Positions 1 to 5,029 of a stretch of DNA of 5,067 nt are shown one piece after another. Position numbers and translations under genes: made by a program. This DNA is from an uncultured Collinsella sp. (GTDB taxonomy: Bacteria; Actinomycetota; Coriobacteriia; Coriobacteriales; Coriobacteriaceae): NCBI GenBank assembly GCA_900549245.1, contig URNQ01000140.1, positions 1 through 5,067 of the forward strand, read 5' to 3'. Under the pieces are notes generated by a model. It was not told the origin of the DNA and did no database searches. It was given only the letters and a program-made list of their open reading frames with translations. The first letter of the stretch is position 1, and each line of letters opens with the position of its first letter.

Positions 1-725
1 CAGATGGCATGGATGCCCTGGCGCGACAGACGGCGGCCGTTCTTATTTAAAAAGACCGCCGAGGTCTCGGTTCCGTGGGCATGGGCCGCCAAGCGAGAAC
101 GCCCCTCAGTTATATAGAGCGTCAGAGCTCGCGCCGCGCTTCCCACCAGCGGGGACAGGCGTTCCTTTGAGCCCTTACCGCGAACGAGTACAAAGCCATC
201 GTCGATATGGATATCGCCCACATCGAGCCCCACCAACTCGCTCACACGCAAGCCGCATCCGTAGAGCACTTCCAAGATGGCATGGTCGCGCAAGCCCATC
301 TCGCCCTCGGGGAAGTCTTGATCGAGCAGCGCCGAGACATCCTCCACCGATAGATACTCCGGCAAACGCTCAGCCTTTTTAGGCAGGCGCAACGCCGCCG
401 TTGGATTTTGGGCCACAGCCCCATCGCGCACCAAAAAGGCATGCAGACCCTTCACGGCCGCAAGCGCACGCTCCACCGAGGCATCGGAATAGCCCCCATC
501 CCGACGGTCGGCGACAAAGCCCTCCACGACCTGACGGGTCACCTCTTCAAAAGACACAATACCCGCCCGCTCCAGATAGGCGCAGTACGTCGTCAGGTCA
601 CGTCGATAGGCCGCAATCGTGTTGCGCGCCAAACCCCGCTCGACCGCGAGGTAATCGAGATACTCCCCCGCCGCCACGGCGAGCGACGAGGGAGTAGCTT
701 CGGTATGTTCCTTATTTGCCGGCAC
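1..725 (-). CDS. xerD: Site-specific tyrosine recombinase, XerC/XerD family (3' end cut off by window edge)
   Basis: Xer recombinases resolve chromosome dimers by strand exchange at dif sites during division. Reading the minus strand from a GTG at 725-723 gives 241 codons without a stop up to the window edge. Residues 21-110 form the SAM-like core-binding domain (EYLDYLAVERGLARNT, then AYRRDL). The catalytic domain begins near residue 123 and contains GCGLRVSELVGLDVGDI with the first catalytic Arg at 160, and VRGKGSKERLSPL with the catalytic Lys at 184. Both sit 12 residues later than Arg148 and Lys172 of E. coli XerD. The HxxR box, second His and Tyr nucleophile must lie beyond position 1, so about 60 residues are missing. 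The GTG follows the pyrG stop by 2 nt, which suggests translational coupling. It has only a weak Shine-Dalgarno; a GTG at 677 is an alternative start with none. XerD is preferred over XerC because of the pyrG neighbour, but the sequence alone does not decide this. Confidence 0.93.
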   Translation of the reverse strand, partial: MPANKEHTEATPSSLAVAAGEYLDYLAVERGLARNTIAAYRRDLTTYCAYLERAGIVSFEEVTRQVVEGFVADRRDGGYSDASVERALAAVKGLHAFLVRDGAVAQNPTAALRLPKKAERLPEYLSVEDVSALLDQDFPEGEMGLRDHAILEVLYGCGLRVSELVGLDVGDIHIDDGFVLVRGKGSKERLSPLVGSAARALTLYITEGRSRLAAHAHGTETSAVFLNKNGRRLSRQGIHAI

Positions 726-727
726 CC

Positions 728-2389
728 TTAGTCCGTAGCGAGGTTCATGGGCGTCACCTGCAGACGGTCGACACCCTCGTGCTGGCCGATCGAAGCGCGC
801 ACGAACTCGCGGAACAGCGGCTGCGGGTTGGTCGGACGGCTCTTGAACTCGGGGTGAGCCTGGGTTGCCACATACCACGGATGCACGTCGCGCGGCAGCT
901 CGACCATCTCGACCAGGCGCTCGTCGGGTGAGAGGCCAGAGATAACCAAGCCGGCGTCCTCGAGCTGGTCGCGGAAGGCGTTGTTAAACTCAAAGCGGTG
1001 ACGGTGACGCTCGTAGACGAGATCCTCGCCATATGCCTCGCGAGCGAGGGTATCGGCGGGGGGCCTGCACGGGGAAGGGCCCGGCGGCTTTGTGCCGCCC
1101 TTCTCGGTCACATCCTCCTGCGAGCTCATCAGATCGATGACGCTAAACGGACCGTCCGGGTCGAACTCGGAGGAGCTGGCGCCGGCAAGGCCGACGACGT
1201 TGCGGGCGAACTCGCACACGGCCACCTGCATACCCAGGCAAATGCCCAGATACGGAATCTTGTGCTCACGGGCAAACTCGGCCGCGAGGATCTTGCCCTC
1301 CAGGGCGCGCTTGCCAAAGCCGCCGGGGACCAGGATGCCCGAGGCGTCGCCCAGAACCTCGGAGACATTCTGCTCGTCGAGGCTCTCGCCGTCGACCAGT
1401 TGGACGTCCACATGGCGATCGTAGAAGACGCCCGCATGGTGCAGGGCCTCGATAACCGACAGGTACGCATCGGGCAGCTGCGTGTACTTGCCCACGACGG
1501 CGATCTTCACCTTGTCGGCGTGATGGTTGGCGTGATTCTGTTTGCGCAGGAACTCATTCCACTCGCTCATGTCGCGCTCACGCGGGTCCAGACCCAGGCG
1601 CTCGCAAATGCGCAGGTCAAAGTCCTGCTCGGCAAGCAGCTGCGGAACATCGTAAATGCTCGCGCAGTCCTCGTTGGTAAAGACACAATCGGTGTCGACG
1701 TCGCAGAAGCTTGCGATCTTTCCGCGGATAGCGTCATCGATATGGTGGTCGGAGCGCAGCACGATAATATCGGGCTGGATGCCAAAGCTGCGGAGCTCCT
1801 TGACGGAATGCTGCGTGGACTTGGTCTTGACCTCGTGGGCGGCGGCGATATAGGGAACGAGCGACACGTGGATGTAGCAGACGTTCTCGGGGCCGGCCTC
1901 CTTGCGGTACTGACGGATGGCCTCGACAAACGGTTGGGACTCGATGTCGCCGATCGTGCCGCCCAGCTCGGTGATGACTACATCGGAGCCGGTCTGCTCC
2001 TCAATGCGGCGGAACTTGTCCTTAATGGCATTGGTGACGTGGGGAATCACCTGCACGGTACCGCCCAAAAAGTCGCCGCGACGCTCACGGGCGATTAGGC
2101 TTTTGTAGATGGCACCGGTCGTAAAGTTGGAATCGCGGGTCAGGTTCTCATCAATAAAGCGCTCGTAATGACCCAGGTCCAGGTCGGACTCGTAACCATC
2201 CTCGGTTACAAAGACCTCACCATGCTGGAACGGGCTCATAGTACCGGGGTCGACGTTCAGATACGGGTCGGCCTTCTGCATCGTTACTTTGTAGCCACGC
2301 GACTTGAGCAGACGGCCCAGCGAGGCCGCGGTGATACCCTTGCCCAGGGACGAAACCACGCCACCGGTTACGAACACATGCTTGGTCAT
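728..2389 (-). CDS. pyrG: CTP synthase (glutamine-hydrolysing), with a disrupted GGTMRLG motif
   Basis: Cytosolic enzyme of pyrimidine synthesis that makes CTP from UTP, ATP and glutamine. It has 553 residues (E. coli 545). The synthetase domain spans about 1-270: GGVVSSLGKG P-loop at 9-18, DPGTMSPFQHGEVFVTEDG at 47-65, DLDLGHYERF near 69-78, ELGGTIGDIES at 141-151, and the UTP-site segment KTKSTQHSVKELR at 188-200, where Ser191 replaces the usual Pro. The class I amidotransferase domain spans about 294-540: PGGFGKRALEGK at 355-366, nucleophile Cys384 in LGICLGMQ, RHRHRFEFNN at 461-470, and His512/Glu514 in AHPEF. The odd stretch is residues 434-444, which read KPPGPSPCRPP where the family has a form of MRLG followed by YPC. 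The flanks are normal and in frame. The ATG at 2389 has an AGGT Shine-Dalgarno 8 nt upstream. Function as CTP synthase is certain by family; whether this exact sequence is active is doubtful. Confidence 0.98.
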   Translation of the reverse strand: MTKHVFVTGGVVSSLGKGITAASLGRLLKSRGYKVTMQKADPYLNVDPGTMSPFQHGEVFVTEDGYESDLDLGHYERFIDENLTRDSNFTTGAIYKSLIARERRGDFLGGTVQVIPHVTNAIKDKFRRIEEQTGSDVVITELGGTIGDIESQPFVEAIRQYRKEAGPENVCYIHVSLVPYIAAAHEVKTKSTQHSVKELRSFGIQPDIIVLRSDHHIDDAIRGKIASFCDVDTDCVFTNEDCASIYDVPQLLAEQDFDLRICERLGLDPRERDMSEWNEFLRKQNHANHHADKVKIAVVGKYTQLPDAYLSVIEALHHAGVFYDRHVDVQLVDGESLDEQNVSEVLGDASGILVPGGFGKRALEGKILAAEFAREHKIPYLGICLGMQVAVCEFARNVVGLAGASSSEFDPDGPFSVIDLMSSQEDVTEKGGTKPPGPSPCRPPADTLAREAYGEDLVYERHRHRFEFNNAFRDQLEDAGLVISGLSPDERLVEMVELPRDVHPWYVATQAHPEFKSRPTNPQPLFREFVRASIGQHEGVDRLQVTPMNLATD

Positions 2390-2397
2390 ATTGAGTT

Positions 2398-2401
2398 ACC
2401 T
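2398..2401 (-). promoter_or_regulatory. Ribosome binding site of pyrG
   Basis: AGGT on the minus strand, 8 nt before the ATG at 2389. It is short, but it is the only Shine-Dalgarno-like sequence near the start, and the encoded N-terminus (MTKHVFVTGGVVSS) matches the family start. Confidence 0.6.
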
Positions 2402-2407
2402 GCGCTT

Positions 2408-2439
2408 CCCGTAGAAGTTGTTTATCCACATCTTACGGG
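2408..2439 (-). promoter_or_regulatory. Hairpin in the pyrG 5' leader
   Basis: On the minus strand CCCGTA (2439-2434) can pair with TACGGG (2413-2408) around a 20-nt loop. An alternative pairing is CCCGT with ACGGG, then AAG with CTT and a bulged CT. If the -10 box at 2445-2450 is used, transcription would start near 2438-2440, so this stem would form the extreme 5' end of the mRNA. It ends just upstream of the Shine-Dalgarno. There is no U-run behind it, so it is not an intrinsic attenuator. It could stabilise the mRNA or affect translation; both roles are inference. Confidence 0.4.
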
Positions 2440-2444
2440 TCTTC

Positions 2445-2450
2445 ATTGTA
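2445..2450 (-). promoter_or_regulatory. Candidate -10 box of the pyrG-xer transcript
   Basis: TACAAT on the minus strand, one base from the TATAAT consensus, about 56 nt upstream of the pyrG start and downstream of the terminator of the preceding gene. No good -35 lies at 16-18 nt; the nearest TTGnnn is TTGCGG at 2471-2476, with a 20-nt spacer. This is a weak promoter assignment, although some promoter must lie in this gap if the terminator at 2511-2543 works. Confidence 0.4.
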
Positions 2451-2461
2451 ATACTCGCGCC

Positions 2462-2474
2462 GCGGACCGTCCGC
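2462..2474. promoter_or_regulatory. Palindrome in the pyrG promoter region (possible operator)
   Basis: GCGGAC, one central base, then GTCCGC: a perfect 6+1+6 inverted repeat ending 11 nt before the candidate -10 box. A one-base centre does not make a stable hairpin, so a dimeric protein binding site is more likely than an RNA structure. No second copy was seen in front of the winged-helix gene or the DUF1846 gene. Chance occurrence in GC-rich DNA is possible. Confidence 0.3.
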
Positions 2475-2510
2475 AATTTTTCTCGCGTGCGATTGCATTT
2501 CTCAATCTTG

Positions 2511-2543
2511 AAACAAAACGCCGCCCGGTTTCCCAGGCGGCGT
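2511..2543 (-). terminator. Rho-independent terminator of the winged-helix gene
   Basis: On the minus strand an 11-bp stem (ACGCCGCCTGG with CCGGGCGGCGT, one T-G wobble) closes a GAAA tetraloop at 2518-2543 and is followed by TTTTGTTT. It begins 24 nt after the TAG stop at 2568. There is no T-run on the plus-strand side, so it acts in one direction. It separates the winged-helix gene from pyrG. Confidence 0.92.
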
Positions 2544-2567
2544 CGCTATGGCAAGGGTTACATGCTG

Positions 2568-2906
2568 CTATCGATCAGCAACCTCGTCCTCAAGCATTTC
2601 TTGAACGAGCATGCCGGTACGGACGCCCTCAAGATACCACTCACCACGTTCGGTGAGGCAAATGCCATTTGCAAGCTGACCGCCGTCGTCGCTATAACGC
2701 GAGACGACATCAATCATGCCTTCGGAATCCAAGCGATCGATTGCAGCGCGGGCACGATACGGCGAAACCCCCACGCGCTCGGCAAGCGTTTTGCGCGAGA
2801 AACCATACGGCCCGCCATTGTCTTCGGTTTGCTGGTCGACCTCCATCAACACCAGCACCTCGACACGCTTCATATCGTTAACACTCGCACGACCCTTGCC
2901 CGCCAT
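2568..2906 (-). CDS. Small winged-helix DNA-binding protein, probable transcriptional regulator
   Basis: A 112-residue protein that I cannot assign to a named regulator. A predicted helix at about 12-24 (MKRVEVLVLMEVD) is followed by a helix-turn-helix: SRKTLAERVGVSPYRARAAIDRLDSEGMI at about 36-64, with recognition helix SPYRARAAIDRL. The wing is at about 65-82 (DVVSRYSDDGGQLANGICLT), followed by a C-terminal helix. This arrangement resembles MarR- or PadR-type winged helices. There is no membrane segment or obvious ligand domain. The start at 2906 is chosen because GAGGAGG lies 5 nt upstream; the longer frame starting at 2960 would add 18 residues with no Shine-Dalgarno and low-complexity content. 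The gene stands alone between two terminators. Target genes are unknown; autoregulation or control of neighbouring pyrG is possible but unsupported. Confidence 0.85.
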   Translation of the reverse strand: MAGKGRASVNDMKRVEVLVLMEVDQQTEDNGGPYGFSRKTLAERVGVSPYRARAAIDRLDSEGMIDVVSRYSDDGGQLANGICLTERGEWYLEGVRTGMLVQEMLEDEVADR

Positions 2907-2911
2907 AGCAG

Positions 2912-2918
2912 CCTCCTC
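2912..2918 (-). promoter_or_regulatory. Ribosome binding site that fixes the winged-helix gene start
   Basis: GAGGAGG on the minus strand, 5 nt before the ATG at 2906. It is the strongest Shine-Dalgarno in the window and it rules against the upstream ATG at 2960. Confidence 0.85.
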
Positions 2919-3023
2919 AAACCGAGCACGAGCATCTAACGCGCCGTGCGCGACCGACACACCTCACGATGGCAGGTAATATCCATCATGCGGCATCCCG
3001 CTAAGGATGAAACAGTTACGGTT

Positions 3024-3029
3024 ATTGTA
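3024..3029 (-). promoter_or_regulatory. Candidate -10 box of the winged-helix gene
   Basis: TACAAT inside TATACAAT on the minus strand, the same hexamer as in front of pyrG, lying in an AT-richer part of the gap. No convincing -35 was found at normal spacing. If used, the mRNA would carry a leader of about 110 nt (to 2907) containing several short GC-rich stems, for example CGCGC-ACG-GCGCG near 2940-2952. Confidence 0.35.
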
Positions 3030-3095
3030 TACCGCTCAAATTGTTTCTAGGCAGGTAAACAGCTATTTTTCGCCGAAATAGACGCTTTATTGATC

Positions 3096-3128
3096 AAAAA
3101 GCCGTACCGGCCGCTAACCCGATACGGC
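3096..3128 (-). terminator. Rho-independent terminator of the DUF1846 gene
   Basis: On the minus strand GCCGTATCGG pairs with CCGGTACGGC (10 bp including one T-G wobble) around an 8-nt loop at 3101-3128, followed at once by a TTTTT run. It starts 34 nt after the TAA stop at 3163. Confidence 0.9.
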
Positions 3129-3162
3129 CAAAATGCAATGCAATTGCCGCGGTGCTTCAAAC

Positions 3163-4644
3163 TTAGCGATGGAAGAAACCGCGGCGCTCAAACTTGGGCT
3201 CGCAGCACACGTTGATACCCAGTTTGCGCAGTACCGTCTCGTCCGTCGGCGAGATAATCACGCTAAAGAAGGCATCGCAACCGCGCAGCTGCTCCAGGCC
3301 CGAAAGGACGCGAGCGGCCGTCTCACTCGTGGCCGAGGTGATCGACAGCGCCATAAGCGTCTCGTCGGTGTGGAGGCGCGGGTTTTTGCTGCCCAGGAAA
3401 TGCGTCTTGAGCTTGCTGATAGGCTCGATCGCCTCATCGCTAATGACCTCGAGCTCAAGGTCGACGCCCGAGACATGCTTGAGGGCGTTCATAATGAGCG
3501 AACTTGCGGCGCCCAGGCGCGTGGAGGTCTTACCGGTCACCACGGAGCCATCGGGCATGACCATGGCACCCACGGGACCACCCGTCAGCTGCTCCCTGGT
3601 GAGGGCCGCCGAGCGCGCCGGTGAGTAGTTCTTATCGATGCCAGCTTTCTTCATAATAATCTTGAGACGGTCGACTTGCTCATCGCCCACGCCGGTACGG
3701 CGCACATTTTCGACCGCGGTAAAGTAGCGGCGGACGATCTCCATCTTGGAAGCGTCGCGGCAGGCATCGTCATCGGTGATGGCAAAGCCGACCATATTGA
3801 CGCCCATGTCCGTAGGACTCTGGTAGGGGCTCTTGCCCAGGATCTTTTCCATCAGGGCACGGACCACCGGGAAGGCCTCGACGTCGCGGTTGTAGTTGAC
3901 CGTGGTCTTGTTGTAGGCCTCAAGGTGGAACGAATCGATGATATTGGCGTCGTCGAGGTCAGCCGTGGCGGCCTCGTAGGCAATATTGACCGGATGCGTC
4001 AGAGGAAGATTCCAGACCGGGAAAGTCTCAAACTTGGCATAGCCGGCGGCGGTACCGTGCTTATGCTCGTGATACAGCTGCGAAAGGCAAGTGGCGAGCT
4101 TACCCGAGCCGGGGCCGGGTGCCGTCACGACAACGAGCGGTCGGGTGGTCTCGACAAACTCGTTCTTGCCATAGCCATCGTCGGACACGATCAGATCGAC
4201 ATCGTGCGGATACCCCTCGATGGGATAGTGCAGCTTGGCGGGAATACCGAGCGCGTTCAGGCGGTTGCGGAACACATCGGCAGCGGGCTGGCCGGCGTAC
4301 TGGGTGATGACCACAGCCGCGACGGCAAAGCCGTTGCCGCGGAACAGGTCGACCAGGCGCAAAACGTCCTCGTCATAGGTAATGCCCAGGTCACCGCGAG
4401 CCTTGTTCTTCTCGATGTGGTTCGCGTTAATGGCGATGATGACCTCGACGTCGTCGGCTATGCTCTTGAGCATGCGAAACTTGCTGTCCGGCTCAAAACC
4501 CGGCAGCACGCGGCTCGCGTGATAGTCGTCAAACAGCTTGCCGCCAAACTCCAAATACAGCTTGCCGCCAAACTGCGAGATGCGCTCCTTAATATGAGCG
4601 GCCTGCAGCTCGATATACTTCGCGTTGTCGAAACCCTGGCGCAT
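3163..4644 (-). CDS. DUF1846 / UPF0371 family protein of unknown function
   Basis: A 493-residue protein of the DUF1846 (UPF0371) family, close to the usual family length of about 500. Typical family segments are visible: GFDNAKYIELQ at 4-14, QFGGKLYLEFGGKLFDDYHASR at about 24-45, VVVTAPGPGSGKLATCLSQL at 171-190 and the conserved FHLEAYNKTTVNYNRD region near 239-254. The GPGSGK at 177-182 resembles a phosphate-binding P-loop, so nucleotide binding is plausible. The family biochemistry is not established as far as I know, and I give no reaction. There is no signal peptide or membrane segment, so it is probably cytosolic. The start at 4644 is chosen because it has GGGAG 6 nt upstream and matches the family N-terminus. 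An in-frame ATG at 4668 would add 8 residues, has only a weak TAAGA, and lies almost on the predicted transcription start. The gene appears monocistronic. Confidence 0.95.
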   Translation of the reverse strand: MRQGFDNAKYIELQAAHIKERISQFGGKLYLEFGGKLFDDYHASRVLPGFEPDSKFRMLKSIADDVEVIIAINANHIEKNKARGDLGITYDEDVLRLVDLFRGNGFAVAAVVITQYAGQPAADVFRNRLNALGIPAKLHYPIEGYPHDVDLIVSDDGYGKNEFVETTRPLVVVTAPGPGSGKLATCLSQLYHEHKHGTAAGYAKFETFPVWNLPLTHPVNIAYEAATADLDDANIIDSFHLEAYNKTTVNYNRDVEAFPVVRALMEKILGKSPYQSPTDMGVNMVGFAITDDDACRDASKMEIVRRYFTAVENVRRTGVGDEQVDRLKIIMKKAGIDKNYSPARSAALTREQLTGGPVGAMVMPDGSVVTGKTSTRLGAASSLIMNALKHVSGVDLELEVISDEAIEPISKLKTHFLGSKNPRLHTDETLMALSITSATSETAARVLSGLEQLRGCDAFFSVIISPTDETVLRKLGINVCCEPKFERRGFFHR

Positions 4645-4650
4645 ATATGG

Positions 4651-4655
4651 CTCCC
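4651..4655 (-). promoter_or_regulatory. Ribosome binding site that fixes the DUF1846 gene start
   Basis: GGGAG on the minus strand, 6 nt before the ATG at 4644. It favours this start over the in-frame ATG at 4668, which has no comparable site. Confidence 0.75.
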
Positions 4656-4683
4656 GTCCCGTTTCCATTTAATGTCTTAGGCG

Positions 4684-4689
4684 ATTATA
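4684..4689 (-). promoter_or_regulatory. -10 box of the DUF1846 gene promoter
   Basis: A perfect TATAAT on the minus strand. Transcription would start near 4677, giving a leader of about 33 nt to the ATG at 4644. At 17-nt spacing the -35 position reads GCATCG, a poor match, so the promoter may depend on its -10 or on an activator. Confidence 0.65.
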
Positions 4690-4751
4690 ACGGAGCCTGC
4701 CCTCCCCGATGCCCAGGCCATCAACAGGCACCAACCAAACACGCCATCGAA

Positions 4752-4820
4752 AAGTTGCGGTGAAATAGCTCCTGTTTAACCCCTCAAGACGGCCAAACGG
4801 GAACTATTCCACCGCAACTT
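4752..4820 (-). repeat. Long imperfect inverted repeat / hairpin with 30-nt arms
   Basis: Arms 4752-4781 and 4791-4820 pair around a 9-nt loop. Read as plus-strand RNA there are 25 Watson-Crick pairs, one wobble (4773/4799) and four A-C mismatches (4763/4809, 4769/4803, 4778/4794, 4779/4793). Read as minus-strand RNA all four mismatches become G-U pairs and only one A-C mismatch remains. The outer arms start AAGTTGCGGTG on either strand. On the minus strand the stem runs into TTTTCG, a weak U-tract. It could be a terminator of an upstream minus gene, a REP-like or miniature mobile element, or part of a small RNA. The sequence does not decide between these. Confidence 0.75.
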
Positions 4821-4826
4821 CACCTT

Positions 4827-4859
4827 TTGGCGCAAAGTAACCTGACCCCTTTGCACCAA
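4827..4859 (-). repeat. Second inverted repeat next to the long hairpin
   Basis: TTGGCGCAAAG (4827-4837) and CTTTGCACCAA (4849-4859) form an 11-bp stem with an 11-nt loop. The one mismatch (C-A on the plus strand) becomes G-U on the minus strand, the same bias as in the adjacent hairpin 6 nt away. The loop read on the minus strand is GGGTCAGGTTA; the wider motif AAAGGGGTCAGGTTACTTT resembles, from memory, palindromic sequences found near REP-associated transposases, which is inference only. Confidence 0.65.
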
Positions 4860-4899
4860 CAGCAGAAACGTCGCGGGCAGAGAACGGACAGCGAACAGG

Positions 4900-4915
4900 C
4901 ACCAGAGCGAGCAAG
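4900..4915. repeat. Direct repeat, copy 1
   Basis: CACCAGAGCGAGCAAG, an exact 16-bp match to 4973-4988, offset 73 bp. The internal 8-mer CCAGAGCG also occurs inverted at 5051-5058. Its meaning is unknown. Confidence 0.7.
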
Positions 4916-4972
4916 CCGCCCCCTGCGCCAACAATGGCAGCGCCGCAGGTTGAGCATAAGTCAGCGAAAGCC

Positions 4973-4988
4973 CACCAGAGCGAGCAAG
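4973..4988. repeat. Direct repeat, copy 2
   Basis: Exact second copy of the 16-mer at 4900-4915. The DNA between the copies contains the weak hairpin at 4922-4949. Confidence 0.7.
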
Positions 4989-5004
4989 GTGACGTGAAAG
5001 AGGA

Positions 5005-5029
5005 GGGCATAGGCCTTTTGGCCATGCCC
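5005..5029 (-). terminator. Possible terminator of a gene beyond the right edge
   Basis: GGGCAT and ATGCCC, then GGCC and GGCC, form a 10-bp stem with one bulged base and a 4-nt loop. On the minus strand it is followed by TCCTCTTTC, a weak U-tract; on the plus strand no T-run follows. This fits a terminator for a minus-strand gene ending near 5042, but the tail is poor. Confidence 0.4.

Noticed and set aside
167..731. Several overlapping plus-strand frames opposite the recombinase
   Set aside because: The minus strand encodes a clear Xer protein here; the plus frames are Pro/Arg-rich shadows.
998..2098. Plus-strand frame of 366 codons
   Set aside because: Lies entirely opposite pyrG, whose product is unmistakable; the translation has no domain and reflects high-GC codon bias on the complementary strand.
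2168..2656. Plus-strand frame of 162 codons spanning the pyrG start and the terminator
   Set aside because: Overlaps pyrG, its promoter region and a strong terminator on the opposite strand; no Shine-Dalgarno or domain.
2418..2939. Plus-strand frame of 173 codons over the winged-helix gene
   Set aside because: Antisense to a gene with a clear fold and a strong Shine-Dalgarno, and it reads through the terminator.
3134..3148. TGCAATGCAATTGC stretch after the DUF1846 stop
   Set aside because: A short overlapping repeat with a GCAATTGC palindrome, too small to separate from chance; it lies just before the terminator hairpin in the transcript.
4666..4668. Upstream ATG of the DUF1846 gene
   Set aside because: Adds 8 residues not typical of the family, lacks a good Shine-Dalgarno and sits about 10 nt from the predicted transcription start.
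3676..4680. Plus-strand frame of 334 codons
   Set aside because: Antisense to the DUF1846 gene; it contains only Ala/Gly/Val/Asp-rich sequence typical of a shadow frame.
4900..4988. CRISPR array suggested by the spaced 16-bp direct repeat
   Set aside because: Only two copies, the repeat is shorter than known CRISPR repeats, the 57-bp interval is too long for a typical spacer, and no cas gene is visible.
4804..5025. 73-codon minus-strand frame as a real gene
   Set aside because: No Shine-Dalgarno, no domain, it starts inside a hairpin (5005-5029) and ends inside another; best explained as chance.
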